A DNA stretch of 64,000 bases from Giesbergeria sp. (GCF_028686475.1 NZ_JAQUCA010000002.1:1-64000), one strand, 5' to 3'. Counted from the stretch's first letter, positions 1-10,688 are shown. Notes: generated by a model not told the origin, from the sequence alone. Translations and numbers: made by a program.

Positions 1-96
1 GCCTGTGGAGAGGAAGGCACTGGCTTGGGTCGTAAGACCCGAGTGAAACCAGCCTCTGTGAAGCAGGAAGCAATCGGTAGATTTAATCAGAAATGA
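1..96 (+). CDS. tnpB: TnpB (OrfB) RNA-guided nuclease, C-terminal end only
   Basis: Frame 1 is open from the window edge to a TGA at 94-96 and reads ACGEEGTGLGRKTRVKP followed by ASVKQEAIGRFNQK. This ...CGE...RKTRVKPASVKQE... ending is typical of TnpB/OrfB proteins of IS200/IS605 and IS607 elements. Only about 31 C-terminal residues are in the window, so the catalytic residues cannot be checked. TnpB is an RNA-guided DNA nuclease, and its omega-RNA overlaps the 3' end of the gene. The next gene begins within 20 bases and appears to lack its N-terminus, which fits an insertion. The family call rests on a short tail recognised by eye. Confidence 0.65.
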   Translation, partial: ACGEEGTGLGRKTRVKPASVKQEAIGRFNQK

Positions 97-101
97 TTAG
101 A
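82..101 (+). ncRNA. Hairpin at the tnpB 3' end, possible 3' part of omega-RNA
   Basis: TAATCA (84-89), a GAAA tetraloop (90-93) and TGATTA (94-99) form a perfect 6-bp hairpin straddling the tnpB stop codon. Flanking T-G and T-A pairs extend it slightly. In IS200/IS605 and IS607 elements the right end beside tnpB encodes the omega-RNA scaffold, with the guide taken from flanking DNA. The hairpin is seen directly; the omega-RNA role is inferred. Confidence 0.35.
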
Positions 102-113
102 TTTGCGTAGGTA

Positions 114-1277
114 TTGCAGAACGGTAGTGATGGTGTAAATTACGTTTTCCCCATCGTCGATAGCGTGCTTTACAAGGCGCGGTTGACGACGCCCGATGCG
201 GCTTTTACCGACATCTCGCCGCCGGGCCAGAGTGGCAAAGTTGTGTCTTACGATTTGTCCTCGGAAAATTTCATTATTGCCTCTACCGGAGAAGCCGGTT
301 TCTGGCGTTCGGATGATGGCGGGGCCACTTGGGCAGAAAAAAACGATGGCCTGCCATGCCAGAAGACAAGGGCTATCCGCATAATTTCGTCCAATTTGAT
401 CTTGGCTGCTGTGCGCTGCAATGACCGTGATGAAGTTTATCGCTCTAGCGATGGTGGCGAGAGTTGGAGTCGGGGTGTTGATTTTGGGCCGGGTGTGTAT
501 GTCAACCGCTTTAATATATCAAGAAGTGGCCGGGCTATTGCGATGACCACGTCAGGGCTTTACTTCTCCTCGGACGGTGGTCAGAGCTGGGTGAATGCCA
601 ATACCATGTCCTACTTTGCCGCTCTGCCGTCGGACGCAGATGTCAAGGATATGGCCAGCACAGCCGACTCTTCTGGCATAGTGAACGAAGTGGATTTGGT
701 GCAAGGGGTTGGCGCGTATGTTGTAGTGAATAGCACCCAAGCCGGTGCTACTGCCATTTTGCACAATGACGGCCTGCCCGCTGTCCGGTTTGGCCAGCGT
801 ATCAGTGGTTTTAACGGCAAGCTGCATATTCCGGTCAAGGGGTACGGACTCTATGCCCAAGAAAATGGCCGTTGGGTGTTAAAGCTGCCCGAGCAGACCT
901 TGCCCGGCGTGAATCGCGTGGTGGCATTGCCGTCTGCATCCAACACCTTGTTTGCCTCCACGCGCAATCAGGGCTTGTGGCGCAGCAATGACAGCGGAGC
1001 CACATGGACCAAGGTGGCTATGGCCCCTGCCCTGACGGTATCGGCATTGTTTGATTGGGCCGAAACCAGTTATAGCGACTTCTTCCCCGGCCACCAAACC
1101 GACCAGACGCTGCCACCCTACACTTACCGCTACTATCCAAGCACCGGCAACTATCTGGGCACCGATGGCTCTTTTGTCTATGTGCTGGGCACTTTGTCAG
1201 GCAACCAATTGCAGTCGGTGGGCAAGTTGTCGGATTTGACTTGTGTGGCGCTTCCAGCCACTTGTTCCAACCACTGA
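114..1277 (+). CDS. BNR-repeat beta-propeller protein, probably 5'-truncated
   Basis: The 387-residue product contains several BNR/Asp-box motifs: SDDGGATW, SSDGGESW, SSDGGQSW and SNDSGATW. These mark a sortilin or sialidase-like beta-propeller. The last 75 or so residues (FDWAE..., YRYYPSTGNYLGT, VYVLG, LTCVALPATC) form a separate domain that I associate with secreted proteins of Burkholderiales. Secreted members would need a signal peptide, but none is visible. The only available start is a TTG at 114, the frame is closed by a TAG at 108-110, and tnpB ends at 96. The gene has therefore probably lost its 5' end. Its function is unknown, and it may be a pseudogene. Confidence 0.6.
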   Translation: MQNGSDGVNYVFPIVDSVLYKARLTTPDAAFTDISPPGQSGKVVSYDLSSENFIIASTGEAGFWRSDDGGATWAEKNDGLPCQKTRAIRIISSNLILAAVRCNDRDEVYRSSDGGESWSRGVDFGPGVYVNRFNISRSGRAIAMTTSGLYFSSDGGQSWVNANTMSYFAALPSDADVKDMASTADSSGIVNEVDLVQGVGAYVVVNSTQAGATAILHNDGLPAVRFGQRISGFNGKLHIPVKGYGLYAQENGRWVLKLPEQTLPGVNRVVALPSASNTLFASTRNQGLWRSNDSGATWTKVAMAPALTVSALFDWAETSYSDFFPGHQTDQTLPPYTYRYYPSTGNYLGTDGSFVYVLGTLSGNQLQSVGKLSDLTCVALPATCSNH

Positions 1278-1292
1278 GATAAAAAGGTGCAA

Positions 1293-1437
1293 TCACCAAT
1301 TTTCATGCCCTAGATGCTGCTGGTTCAATAACTCGCGGCGGCTTTTCCAATGGGGCAGGTGTTGGTCTAACAAGGCCCTGAACTGGGCCGAATGGTTGGG
1401 TACTAACAAGTGCGCCAGCTCGTGTACGGGTTTCTTG
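1293..1437 (-). pseudogene. Remnant of YgjP-like (M48-type) metallopeptidase, C-terminal end with frameshift
   Basis: The minus strand encodes VHELAHLLVPN (HELAHL zinc motif at about 1407-1424). After a one-base shift near 1391-1396 it continues FRALLDQHLPHWKSRRELLN and ends QQHLGHENW before a TGA at 1293-1295. Removing one C from the CCC run gives the family-like segment HELAHLLVPNHSAQF. This matches the C-terminal pattern HELAHL...NHS..FW.L......W..RR..L of YgjP/DUF45 proteins. Upstream the frame is closed by a TGA just before the motif, so only about 50 residues survive. It lies directly downstream of aspA on the same strand. Confidence 0.7.
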
Positions 1438-1486
1438 CCTCACTGACCGGCACGCCAATCGGTTGCCAGCTTGGCGCGCCCGTGGC

Positions 1487-2893
1487 TTATGCCGCGCTGA
1501 GTGCGCCCGCTTGGGTCAGGCGCTCGGGCACCAGCAGCTGGTTCATTTCAGCTTGGCCCATGATGCCCAGCTCCTCGGCGGTGGCGGCGATGGTTTTGCC
1601 GCTGGCCATAGCAGCCTTGGCAATGGCGGCGGCTTTCTCGTAACCAATGAGGGGGTTGAGCGCCGTCACCAGCGTGATGGACTCGGCCATGCGCTGGGCC
1701 AGCAGCGCGTGGTTGGCCTCAATGCCCTCGACGCAATTAACCTGCAAAGTATGGCAGGCGCGTGCCAGGTGCGTCAGGCTTTGGTGCAGCGCCCAGCCCA
1801 TCAGCGGCTCAAAGGCGTTGAGCTGCAACTGACCGCCCTCTGAGGCCATCGTGATGGCCACATCGTTGCCAATCACTTCAAAGCAGACCTGGTTCATTAC
1901 TTCCGGAATCACCGGGTTGACCTTGCCTGGCATGATGGACGAGCCAGCTTGACGCGCTGGTAATTGGATGTCGCCCACCCCGGCCTGTGGGCCGGACGAG
2001 AGCAGGCGCAGGTCGTTGCTGATTTTGGACAGCTTGGTGGCAATGCGCTTCAAAATGCCTGAAATATCGACAAAAGCGCCGGTATCTGCGGTGGCGGCAA
2101 TCATGTCCGCTGCTGCCGTCACCGGCACGCCCGAGAGCCGCGCCAGCTCAGGGATGACCACATCGACATAACCCACCGGGGCGTTGATGCCGGTGCCAAT
2201 GGCGGTGCCGCCCAAATTCACTTCGGTCATCAGGCTGGCCGACGCGCGCAGGCGCGCTTCGTCGGCGGCAATCATGCTGGCAAAGGCGGTGAACTCTTGG
2301 CCCAGCGTCATCGGCACGGCGTCTTGTAGTTGGGTGCGGCCAATTTTCAGGACAGAGGCAAATTCATGTGCCTTGGCTTCAAACGCACCGCGCAGCTTGG
2401 TCAGGGCTTGCAACAGCTCTTGGATTTCAACCCAAGTGGCCAGCTTCAGGGCGGTGGGGTAGGCATCGTTGGTGCTTTGCGATGCGTTGACGTGGTCATT
2501 CGGATGCACAACGTCGTAGCGGCCTTTGGGCAATCCCAAGTGCTCTAGCGCACGGTTGGCAATCACCTCATTGGCGTTCATGTTCGTGGAGGTGCCAGCG
2601 CCGCCCTGAATGACATCGACCACAAACTGGTCGTGCAACTGCCCGGCGATCAGGTCGTCACAGGCTTGGGCAATGGCGTGGGCTTGGGTGGGGGTGATGG
2701 CACCGAGCTGCAAGTTGGCGTGGGCAGCGGCTTTTTTGACAAAGGCAAAGGCACGGATGAGTTGGGGCATGTGGGCCACGGTGTGGCCGGTGATGGGAAA
2801 GTTCTCCACCGCACGGGCGGTGTGAACCCCCCAGTAGGCAGCGGGAGGGATGGTCTTGACTCCGATGAAGTCGCTTTCTTGGCGCATGGTCAT
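1487..2893 (-). CDS. aspA: Aspartate ammonia-lyase
   Basis: This 468-residue member of the fumarase/aspartase superfamily converts L-aspartate to fumarate and ammonia in the cytoplasm. The signature GSSIMPGKVNPVIPEVMNQV is of the AspA type; FumC has PGKVNPTQCEA. Other family landmarks are GGAGTSTNMNANEVIANR near residue 100 and HPNDHVNASQSTNDAYPT near 140. The start MTMRQESDFIG was chosen because it aligns with homologues. An ATG two codons later is better spaced from a weak GAG. The reading frame stays open upstream to 3064, but that extension is not conserved-looking. It lies downstream of argA on the same strand after a 171-bp gap. Confidence 0.9.
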   Translation of the reverse strand: MTMRQESDFIGVKTIPPAAYWGVHTARAVENFPITGHTVAHMPQLIRAFAFVKKAAAHANLQLGAITPTQAHAIAQACDDLIAGQLHDQFVVDVIQGGAGTSTNMNANEVIANRALEHLGLPKGRYDVVHPNDHVNASQSTNDAYPTALKLATWVEIQELLQALTKLRGAFEAKAHEFASVLKIGRTQLQDAVPMTLGQEFTAFASMIAADEARLRASASLMTEVNLGGTAIGTGINAPVGYVDVVIPELARLSGVPVTAAADMIAATADTGAFVDISGILKRIATKLSKISNDLRLLSSGPQAGVGDIQLPARQAGSSIMPGKVNPVIPEVMNQVCFEVIGNDVAITMASEGGQLQLNAFEPLMGWALHQSLTHLARACHTLQVNCVEGIEANHALLAQRMAESITLVTALNPLIGYEKAAAIAKAAMASGKTIAATAEELGIMGQAEMNQLLVPERLTQAGALSAA

Positions 2894-3064
2894 AATCTCG
2901 GCAGATGATAAAAAAACGGGGTGCCCAGCCCGAACCGGCCTGGCACCACCAGTGCAAAAGCCCTGCCTCAGTGAACGGGTAAACCAGTGCACCAACGCAG
3001 AGCTTCGGCATGGATTATCGCGTGTTGCGGCATACAGCCCATACCTATTGCGCCAGCGTGCCAC

Positions 3065-4411
3065 TCAGAGTTTTTTTACCAGCACTTGGCTGCGCCGGTC
3101 CCAGTTGTATTTGCGTTTGCGTGCTTCGGGCAGCCAATCGGGGTCCACATTCTGAAAACCGCGTTTGATAAACCAGTGCATGGTGCGCGTGGTCAGGACA
3201 AAAATGCTGCTCAGGCCCATCGCGCGCGCACGTTGCTCAATGCGTTTCAGGATTTTTTCGCCATCGCCGGTGCCTTGGCTTTGCGGCGATACCGTCACGG
3301 CGGCCATTTCGGCGGTTTTGGCTTCGGGGTAGGGGTACAGGGCGGCACAGCCAAAAATCACGCCATCGTGTTCGATGATGGTGTAGTTTTCAATGTCGCG
3401 CTCAATTTCGGTGCGGTCACGTTTCACCAGCGTACCGTCGCGCTCAAAAGGCTCAATCAGCTGCAAAATGCCACCCACATCATCGGCCGTGGCTTCGCGC
3501 AGTTCTTCCAACTTTTCATCCACAATCATGGTGCCAATGCCATCGTGGACATACACCTCTAACAGCAGGGAGCCATCGGTGGCAAAGGGCAGAATATGGC
3601 TGCGCTCTACGCCGCCTTTGCAGGCTTTGACGCAGTGCTGCAAGTAAAAAGCGGTGTCGCTGGGTTGGAGTGCTGGCGGTAGCCGCTTGAGCAGGGCTTG
3701 CGCCGCATCCAGCGGCAATTCGGTGTCGATAGGGTTGTCTTCGCTGGCGGGCTGCTCCGGGTGAATGCGAATGCCCGGCACTTCGGTTAAAAAAATCAAC
3801 TTATCAGCTTGCAATTCAATCGCGACGCTGGTGGCCACTTCTTCCATCGTCAGGTTAAAAGCCTCGCCGGTGGGTGAAAAACCAAACGGCGACAGCAGCA
3901 CCATCGCACCAAAATCCAAGGATTGCGTGATGCTGCCAATATCAATTTTTCGCACCAAGCCCGAGTGCTTAAAATCCACGCCATCCACAATGCCCACTGG
4001 GCGCGCCGTGATGAAATTGCCCGAAATCATGCGGACTTTAGAGCCGGCCATCGGGGTGTTGGGCAGCCCTTGGCTGAACACGGCCTCAATTTCGTAGCGC
4101 AATTGGCCTGCGGCCTCTTGGGCGCAATCTAGCGCCAGTTCGTCGGTGATGCGGATGCCATGTGAATACTGGGCCGCGTGGCCTTTGGCGCGCAATTGCT
4201 CATTCACTTGCGGCCGAAAGCCATGCACCAACACAATTTTGACCCCCATGCTTTGAATCAGGGCCAAATCTTGGGCAATGCTGGGCAGTTTGCCCGCAGC
4301 GATGGCCTCGCCCGCCAAACCCACCACAAAGGTTTTACCCCGGTGCATGTGGATGTACGGGGCTACCGAGCGAAACCAAGGTACAAAGGTGAAATTAAAG
4401 ACAGTGGACAT
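3065..4411 (-). CDS. argA: Amino-acid N-acetyltransferase (N-acetylglutamate synthase)
   Basis: ArgA makes N-acetylglutamate from glutamate and acetyl-CoA, the first step of arginine synthesis. The 448-residue protein has an N-terminal amino-acid-kinase domain (VHGFRPQVNEQL at about residue 55; arginine-binding regulatory part) and a C-terminal GNAT domain (AAVTVSPQSQGTGDGEKIL near 375, then FVLTTRT and FIKRGFQNV). The start MSTVFNFTFVPWFRSV matches the usual beta-proteobacterial N-terminus. The frame opens seven codons earlier, without support. It sits between typA and aspA on the same strand. Feedback inhibition by arginine is known for the family but cannot be read from this sequence. Confidence 0.93.
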   Translation of the reverse strand: MSTVFNFTFVPWFRSVAPYIHMHRGKTFVVGLAGEAIAAGKLPSIAQDLALIQSMGVKIVLVHGFRPQVNEQLRAKGHAAQYSHGIRITDELALDCAQEAAGQLRYEIEAVFSQGLPNTPMAGSKVRMISGNFITARPVGIVDGVDFKHSGLVRKIDIGSITQSLDFGAMVLLSPFGFSPTGEAFNLTMEEVATSVAIELQADKLIFLTEVPGIRIHPEQPASEDNPIDTELPLDAAQALLKRLPPALQPSDTAFYLQHCVKACKGGVERSHILPFATDGSLLLEVYVHDGIGTMIVDEKLEELREATADDVGGILQLIEPFERDGTLVKRDRTEIERDIENYTIIEHDGVIFGCAALYPYPEAKTAEMAAVTVSPQSQGTGDGEKILKRIEQRARAMGLSSIFVLTTRTMHWFIKRGFQNVDPDWLPEARKRKYNWDRRSQVLVKKL

Positions 4412-4557
4412 GAAAATTTTAGAAAAAATCAACCGGGTAAACCCAGCATTAAGCTGGAAACATGGCTGATTTTCGCTGATTTTCTATGCAGCCGCTGCCA
4501 TCGACAGCGTCCTTTGTCTTGGTTTGCGCCACGCCAAGGCGCCGGATTTTTAGCGCA

Positions 4558-6381
4558 TCAAGAACGGCCAGCGCGCTTGCGCTCGCTTTCTTTCAGGTAG
4601 CGCTTACGCAGACGGATGGACTTGGGCGTGATTTCGACCAACTCGTCGTCCTCGATGAATTCCACGCCGTATTCCAGCGTCAGGTCAATCGGCGGCGTGA
4701 TTTTGATGGCATCTTCCTTGCCCGAAACGCGGAAGTTGGTCAGTTGCTTGGTACGGGTCGCGTTGACCACCAAATCGTTGTCGCGGCTGTGGATGCCGAC
4801 AATCATGCCCTCATACACCGGGTCGTTCGCCTTGACGAACATGCGGCCACGGTCGTCCAATTTGCCCAAGGCGTAGGTGAAAATTTCGCCTTCGTCCATC
4901 GAAATCAGTACGCCGTTTTTGCGGCTACCGATGTCGCCCTTGTGCGGTTCGTAGCTGTCAAAGATGTTGGAAATCAGGCCGGAACCACGGGTCAGGTTCA
5001 AAAACTCGTTGGTAAAGCCAATCAGGCCACGCGCCGGAATGCGGTACTCTAGGCGCACACGGCCACGGCCATCGGGTTCCATGTTGACCAGCTCGCCCTT
5101 GCGCTCGCCCAGCGCCTGCATCACGCCGCCTTGGTGGCCTTCTTCGATGTCGGCAGTCACCAGCTCGATAGGCTCGTGCTTGACACCGTCGATGTCACGG
5201 AACACCACGCGCGGCTTGGACACAGCCAGCTCATAGCCTTCGCGGCGCATTTCTTCCAGCAAGATGGTCAGGTGCAGTTCGCCCCGGCCCGAGACTTCAA
5301 AAATGCCGTCTTCGTCGGTTTCCTTGACGCGCAGGGCCACGTTGGAGCGCAGTTCGCGCTGCAAGCGGTCCCAGATTTGGCGGCTGGTGACGAACTTGCC
5401 TTCGCGGCCAGCCAGTGGGCTGGTGTTAACGCAGAAGTTCATGGTCAGGGTGGGTTCGTCCACCTTGAGCATCGGCAGCGGTGCGGGGTTGGCGATGTCG
5501 GTCAGGGTCACGCCAATGCCCAAATCGGCAATGCCATTGACCAGCACGATTTCACCGGGGCCGGCTTCGGTCACTTGGACGCGGTCCAGGCCCTGGAAAG
5601 TCAGCACTTGGTTGATGCGGCCTTTGTAGCTCTTGCCGTCCGGGCCTTCCATCACCAGCACATCGGTGTTGGGCTTGATGGTGCCTTGGCTGACGCGGCC
5701 CACGCCGATGCGGCCGACGAAGGTAGAAAAATCCAGGGCCGAAATTTGTACTTGCAGCGGTGCGGTGGGGTCGCCCTTTTGCGTGGGCACATGGCGCAAG
5801 ATGGTGTTGAACAGGGCCGACATGTCGGGACCCCACTGTTCACCAGGCTCGCCCTCTTCCAGCGCCGACCAGCCGTTGATGCCCGAGGCATACACCACCG
5901 GGAAATCCAGCTGCTCGTCGGTAGCACCCAGCTTGTCGAACAGGTCAAACGCGGCGTTGACCACGTAGTCAGGGCGCGCACCGGGTTTGTCCACTTTGTT
6001 CACGACGACGATGGGCTTGAGGCCCAGCGCCAGCGCTTTTTTGGTGACGAAGCGCGTTTGCGGCATCGGGCCTTCTTGCGCGTCAATCAGCAGCACCACG
6101 CCATCGACCATCGACAGGGCGCGCTCGACTTCACCGCCAAAGTCCGCGTGGCCGGGCGTGTCGAGGATGTTGATGTGCGTGCCTTCCCAGCTGACGGCGC
6201 AGTTTTTGGCCAAGATGGTGATGCCACGCTCGCGTTCGATGGCGTTGTTGTCCATCACGGTATCCACGACTTTTTCGTGTTCGGCGAAGGTGCCCGACTG
6301 GCGCAGCAGCTGGTCCACCATCGTGGTTTTACCGTGGTCAACGTGGGCGATGATGGCGATATTGCGAATTTGTGTGCTCAT
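4558..6381 (-). CDS. typA: Translational GTPase TypA/BipA
   Basis: This 607-residue ribosome-binding GTPase of the EF-G family is involved in stress and low-temperature ribosome assembly. Visible G motifs are AHVDHGKTT at residues 12-20, DTPGHADF near 75 and NKVDKPGA near 130. EF-G-like domains follow, with the BipA-type C-terminus ([18 protein letters not shown] and later SIRLRKRYL). Its ATG overlaps the truB stop by 4 bp, so it looks like the distal gene of the rimP-nusA-infB-rbfA-truB operon. Length is normal for the family. Confidence 0.97.
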   Translation of the reverse strand: MSTQIRNIAIIAHVDHGKTTMVDQLLRQSGTFAEHEKVVDTVMDNNAIERERGITILAKNCAVSWEGTHINILDTPGHADFGGEVERALSMVDGVVLLIDAQEGPMPQTRFVTKKALALGLKPIVVVNKVDKPGARPDYVVNAAFDLFDKLGATDEQLDFPVVYASGINGWSALEEGEPGEQWGPDMSALFNTILRHVPTQKGDPTAPLQVQISALDFSTFVGRIGVGRVSQGTIKPNTDVLVMEGPDGKSYKGRINQVLTFQGLDRVQVTEAGPGEIVLVNGIADLGIGVTLTDIANPAPLPMLKVDEPTLTMNFCVNTSPLAGREGKFVTSRQIWDRLQRELRSNVALRVKETDEDGIFEVSGRGELHLTILLEEMRREGYELAVSKPRVVFRDIDGVKHEPIELVTADIEEGHQGGVMQALGERKGELVNMEPDGRGRVRLEYRIPARGLIGFTNEFLNLTRGSGLISNIFDSYEPHKGDIGSRKNGVLISMDEGEIFTYALGKLDDRGRMFVKANDPVYEGMIVGIHSRDNDLVVNATRTKQLTNFRVSGKEDAIKITPPIDLTLEYGVEFIEDDELVEITPKSIRLRKRYLKESERKRAGRS

Positions 6382-7373
6382 AATGTTTCCAAAATGCTGG
6401 CAGCAGGGGCGGCCAGCGTACGACTTTCTAAAATTTGTTGAATTTCTATCGGGCTAAGAAGGCGCTCGGGGATGAGCTCTCCGGCCACGGTATGCCCAAC
6501 GCCTAGCAAGGCCGCTGGTTCTTGGCCAAACACGGCCACGGCTGTGCAATCGGGCCAAGGGCCACGGCGGCGCAATCCAGACAGAAAGCGCCCTGCATCT
6601 TCAGGCCCCAATGTGACAGGCAGATGCTCGGCCAGCAGGGCTTCGGGGGGCAATAGGCAGGCCAAGCGCTGTGCTTCGTTCATGGCCTCCAAATCGGCCA
6701 AGGTAACGCAGCGCGCTACGCCCAAGCCGCCGGTGTCTGTGCGGCGCAAAAAGGTCAGGTGGGCGCCACAACCGAGTGCCGCGCCGATGTCCTCGCCCAG
6801 CGTGCGGATATAAGTGCCTTTGCTGCATGTGACTACTATTTTAAGCACGGGCTGGCCTTGGGTATCTGACGCTAACGTCAGGGCCAAAGCGTGGATGGCT
6901 ACGGCGCGCGCGGCACGCTCGACTTCGACACCTGCGCGTGCGTATTCATACAGGGCTTTGCCGTCTTTTTTCAGGGCGCTGTACATGGGCGGCACCTGAA
7001 GAATAGGCCCGGTAAATTGCTGTTGCACCGCTGCCAAGCGCGCTGGGGTGAGCATCTCGGCGGTCACGGCGCATTCGTGCAGCACCTCGCCTTCGGCATC
7101 GCCGGTGGTGGTGGTGCGGCCCAAAGAGGCAATAGCTTCGTAGGTTTTGGCAGCATCGAGCTGCAACTGGCTAAACTTGGTGGCAGCACCAAAGCACAGC
7201 GGCAGCACGCCAGTGGCCAGTGGGTCCAGCGTACCGGTGTGACCGGCTTTTTCGGCGCGCAACAACCACTTGACCTTTTGCAAGGCTTGGTTGCTGGAAA
7301 ATCCCAGCGGCTTATCGAGCAGCAACACCCCATGCACGGGGCGCCGCTGCACCCTCGTGCGTGGCGCGTTCAT
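6378..7373 (-). CDS. truB: tRNA pseudouridine(55) synthase
   Basis: TruB converts U55 of the tRNA T-loop to pseudouridine. The 331-residue protein carries the motif [18 protein letters not shown] near residue 14 and the catalytic-aspartate motif [15 protein letters not shown] near 42-56, followed by [13 protein letters not shown] near 180. It lies 3 bp downstream of rbfA and overlaps typA by 4 bp, consistent with one transcript. Confidence 0.97.
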   Translation of the reverse strand: MNAPRTRVQRRPVHGVLLLDKPLGFSSNQALQKVKWLLRAEKAGHTGTLDPLATGVLPLCFGAATKFSQLQLDAAKTYEAIASLGRTTTTGDAEGEVLHECAVTAEMLTPARLAAVQQQFTGPILQVPPMYSALKKDGKALYEYARAGVEVERAARAVAIHALALTLASDTQGQPVLKIVVTCSKGTYIRTLGEDIGAALGCGAHLTFLRRTDTGGLGVARCVTLADLEAMNEAQRLACLLPPEALLAEHLPVTLGPEDAGRFLSGLRRRGPWPDCTAVAVFGQEPAALLGVGHTVAGELIPERLLSPIEIQQILESRTLAAPAASILETL

Positions 7374-7376
7374 GCC

Positions 7377-7748
7377 TTAATCCTCTTGGGCGCGCGAAGA
7401 AACCGCCTTGGCAATCAAGGCGTTCATGTCAGCGGCGCGCTCGCTGGTGCGGTCATAGACAAAATGCAGCGTCGGCACGGTGTGGATGTGCAGGCGCTTG
7501 AATAAACCACTACGCAGAAAACCTGCGGCTTGGTTCAAGCCCTCTTGGGTTTGCTGGGGGTCGCCCACCAGCAAACTAAAGAACACCTTGGCATGGGCGT
7601 AGTCGGGGGTCAGTTCTACGCCTTGCAGCGTCACCATGCCCACGCGCGGGTCTTTCAACTCGCGCGCAATCAGTTCGGTCAAATCGCGTTGGATTTGATC
7701 GGCTACCTTGAAGGCACGGTTGGGCGTAGCAGACTTTTTGGCAGCCAT
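7377..7748 (-). CDS. rbfA: Ribosome-binding factor A
   Basis: RbfA is a small KH-fold protein needed for late 30S subunit maturation and 16S 5'-end processing. The 123-residue protein has the expected core: [13 protein letters not shown] near residue 15, [28 protein letters not shown] at 36-63, and the C-terminal [12 protein letters not shown]. It lies between infB (3 bp away) and truB (3 bp away), as is usual in proteobacteria. Confidence 0.96.
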   Translation of the reverse strand: MAAKKSATPNRAFKVADQIQRDLTELIARELKDPRVGMVTLQGVELTPDYAHAKVFFSLLVGDPQQTQEGLNQAAGFLRSGLFKRLHIHTVPTLHFVYDRTSERAADMNALIAKAVSSRAQED

Positions 7749-7751
7749 GAT

Positions 7752-10664
7752 TTACAACGTCCGCGCGATTTCCTTGATCTCGAAGAACTCCAGCTGATCA
7801 CCTTCTTTGATGTCGTTGCAGTTCTTGAGCTTGATACCGCACTCGAAGCCTTCTTTGACTTCTTTAACGTCATCTTTGAGGCGGCGCACGGATTCGACAT
7901 CGCCAGTGTAGATAACGATGTTTTCGCGCAGCAGGCGGAAACGGCAGTTGCGCGTAACCTGGCCCGAGGTGATGTAAGAACCAGCCACGGTACCAATTTT
8001 GGAGGCCACGAACACGGTGCGGATTTCGGCGGTGCCCAGTGCTTCTTCGCGTTGCTCTGGAGCCAACATGCCCGACATGGCGGCTTTGACTTCATCCACG
8101 GCATCGTAAATGATGTTGTAGTAGTGGATGTCAACGTCGTTGCCTTCGGCGGTTTTGCGCGCACCGGAATCAGCACGCACGTTAAAGCCAATGATGATGG
8201 CCTTGGAGGCAATCGCCAAGTTGACATCCGACTCGCTGATGCCGCCCACGCCTGCATAGACCAACTGCACCCGAATTTCGTCGGTGGACAGTTTAAGCAG
8301 CGAGGCACCAAGCGCTTCTTGCGAGCCTTGCATGTCGGCCTTGATGATGATAGGCAGGGTTTTGACCTCGCCCGCCGTCATGTCGGCAAACATGTTTTCT
8401 AGCTTGGCTGCTTGTTGCTTGGCCAGCTTGGTGTTGCGGAACTTACCGGCGCGGTAAGTGGCGACTTCACGGGCGCGGCGCTCGTCGGACAGCACGACAA
8501 AGTCGTCGCCCGCCTGCGGCACATCGGTCAGGCCTTGGATTTCTACCGGGATGGACGGGCCAGCGGTTTTGGCAACCTTGCCTGCTTCGTCCAACATGGC
8601 GCGCACGCGGCCAAAAGTTTGACCGGCCAGCACAATATCGCCCACCTTGAGGGTACCGGACTGCACCAGCACGGTGGCCACGGGGCCACGGCCCTTGTCG
8701 AGTTTGGCTTCAATCACCAGGCCCTTGGCTTGGGTCTCTACCGGGGCCTTGAGTTCTAGCACTTCGGCTTGCAACAGCACTTGTTCTAGCAGCTCGTCAA
8801 TGCCCATGCCGGTTTTGGAGGAGACAGCCACGAAGGGCGATTCACCACCGTATTCTTCGGGCACCACTTGCTCGACCACCAACTCTTGCTTGACACGTTC
8901 GAGGTTGGCATCGGGCTTGTCGGCCTTGGTGATGGCCACCACGATAGGCACACCCGCTGCTTTGGCGTGTTTGATGGCTTCTTTGGTTTGCGGCATCACG
9001 CCGTCGTCGGCGGCCACCACCAAAATCACGATGTCGGTCGCTTTGGCACCACGGGCGCGCATGGCGGTAAACGCCTCGTGGCCGGGGGTATCGAGGAACG
9101 ACACCATGCCGCGTGGGGTTTCGACGTGGTAAGCGCCAATGTGTTGGGTAATGCCGCCGGCTTCGCCCGTAGCTACCTTGGTGCGACGAATGTAATCGAG
9201 CAACGAGGTTTTACCGTGATCCACGTGGCCCATGACGGTCACCACAGGGGCGCGCGACAACAGCGGCACATCTTGCTGGGTGGCCTCGTCGGTAAAGGCT
9301 TCGGGGTCATCCAGTGCAGCCACTACGGCCTTGTGGCCCATTTCTTCGACCACAATCATGGCCGTGTCTTGGTCTAGCGGCTGGTTGATGGTGACCATTT
9401 GGCCCATCTTCATCAGTGCCTTGATGACTTCAGAGGCTTTGATGGACATCTTGTGCGCCAATTCGGCCACCGTGATGGTTTCGGGTACATGCACTTCGAT
9501 GGTGCGTGCTTCGACCTGTGCCGCTTGGGCGTGCTGGTCATGGCCACCACGGTCGTTGCGGTCATTGCCACGACGGCCTTTGGGTGCGGCGCCGCGCCAA
9601 GAACTGCCACCGCGACCAGCACCCGCGTTGGTATCGCCACGGGTTTTGATTTCTTTCTTTTTCGCCGCTGGGTCAGCAGCCCAGCTGGAGGACAGCTTGG
9701 CCGATTTAACCTCTTTGCCCGCATTGGCGGGTGCTGGGGCGGGCGCTGCACCCGCACGACCGCCTGCTGCATTGGGCGTGCCTGCGGGTTTGTGCAGGGT
9801 GCCTTTTTTGGCTTCTGGGGCGGGTTTGGGGGCAGGCTTAGGCTCTTCGGGCTTTTTGGCCACCAAAACTTTGGCCGGTGCCGACATCATCGAGCGGATG
9901 GCAGCCGCTTCAGCCAGCGCTTTGCGGCGGCGTTCGTCCAAATCGGCAGCGCGGGCGGCTTCTTCGGCAGCGCGGGCTTTGGATTCTTCTTCGGCCTTAG
10001 CGCGCGCAGCAGCCTGTGCCGCAGCACGGGCGGCGGCTTCGGCAGCGGCTTCGCGTGAAGCCTCTTGCTTCATGGCATTGGCTTGGGCTTTTTTCTGTGC
10101 TTCTTTGGCAGCGTAGGCGGCGGCACGCTCGGCGGCTTCGCGCTCGCGGCGTTCGCGGTCTTCACGCTCTTTGCGTTTTTCGGCCAATTCTTGCTCTTGT
10201 TGGCTGAGTAACTCTACTTGCTGGCGCGCTTGCTCTTCGCGGCGCACCAGGTCAGAAGTTTGCTCTGGGGTGATGGTGGGGGCTTGAGTTTCGGTTTCGG
10301 CCTCGGCTGGCATGTCGGCTTGTGCTGCTAAGGCGGCATCTGCCGATGCGTTATCGGACGCATCTTCACGTTTGACGAAGGTGCGCTTTTTACGCACTTC
10401 GACTTGAATGGTGCGCGCCTTACCCGAAGCATCCGCTTGCTTGATTTCGCTGGTGGAACGGGTGACCAGCGTGATTTTTTTGCGGTCAGCCGCATTCACG
10501 CCGTGGCTGGCTTGCAGATGGGCCAAGAGCTTCTGCTTGTCAGACTCGGTCAGGGCATCAGAGCCTCGGTTTTTGGAAACACCGGCCTGCTTGAGTTGCT
10601 CTAGCAGGGTTTCGGGCGATTTCTTGAGTTCTTTAGCGAACTCGGCGACAGTGGTGCTGGACAT
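7752..10664 (-). CDS. infB: Translation initiation factor IF-2
   Basis: This 970-residue GTPase brings fMet-tRNA to the 30S subunit. It begins with an IF2 N-terminal domain ([20 protein letters not shown]). A long low-complexity Ala/Glu/Arg/Lys/Pro linker follows, about residues 100-390. A second IF2_N module ([21 protein letters not shown]) precedes the GTPase core: [30 protein letters not shown] and ITKADK. The low-complexity linker produces several long antisense shadow frames. The gene is between nusA and rbfA in the standard order. Confidence 0.98.
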   Translation of the reverse strand: MSSTTVAEFAKELKKSPETLLEQLKQAGVSKNRGSDALTESDKQKLLAHLQASHGVNAADRKKITLVTRSTSEIKQADASGKARTIQVEVRKKRTFVKREDASDNASADAALAAQADMPAEAETETQAPTITPEQTSDLVRREEQARQQVELLSQQEQELAEKRKEREDRERREREAAERAAAYAAKEAQKKAQANAMKQEASREAAAEAAARAAAQAAARAKAEEESKARAAEEAARAADLDERRRKALAEAAAIRSMMSAPAKVLVAKKPEEPKPAPKPAPEAKKGTLHKPAGTPNAAGGRAGAAPAPAPANAGKEVKSAKLSSSWAADPAAKKKEIKTRGDTNAGAGRGGSSWRGAAPKGRRGNDRNDRGGHDQHAQAAQVEARTIEVHVPETITVAELAHKMSIKASEVIKALMKMGQMVTINQPLDQDTAMIVVEEMGHKAVVAALDDPEAFTDEATQQDVPLLSRAPVVTVMGHVDHGKTSLLDYIRRTKVATGEAGGITQHIGAYHVETPRGMVSFLDTPGHEAFTAMRARGAKATDIVILVVAADDGVMPQTKEAIKHAKAAGVPIVVAITKADKPDANLERVKQELVVEQVVPEEYGGESPFVAVSSKTGMGIDELLEQVLLQAEVLELKAPVETQAKGLVIEAKLDKGRGPVATVLVQSGTLKVGDIVLAGQTFGRVRAMLDEAGKVAKTAGPSIPVEIQGLTDVPQAGDDFVVLSDERRAREVATYRAGKFRNTKLAKQQAAKLENMFADMTAGEVKTLPIIIKADMQGSQEALGASLLKLSTDEIRVQLVYAGVGGISESDVNLAIASKAIIIGFNVRADSGARKTAEGNDVDIHYYNIIYDAVDEVKAAMSGMLAPEQREEALGTAEIRTVFVASKIGTVAGSYITSGQVTRNCRFRLLRENIVIYTGDVESVRRLKDDVKEVKEGFECGIKLKNCNDIKEGDQLEFFEIKEIARTL

Positions 10665-10688
10665 ATGTGATTTGTACCTCCCTGACCT

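Noticed and set aside
4432-4557. Terminator after typA
   Set aside because: A short GCGCC/GGCGC hairpin exists but has no U-tract, and argA follows on the same strand.
5131-6441. 436-codon plus-strand frame opposite typA
   Set aside because: It is antisense to a fully conserved GTPase, His/Gln/Val/Asp-rich without domains, and has no ribosome site. It is a codon-bias shadow.
7530-10116. Several long plus-strand frames opposite rbfA and infB
   Set aside because: They mirror the conserved genes and the infB low-complexity linker. Composition is biased, with no start signals.
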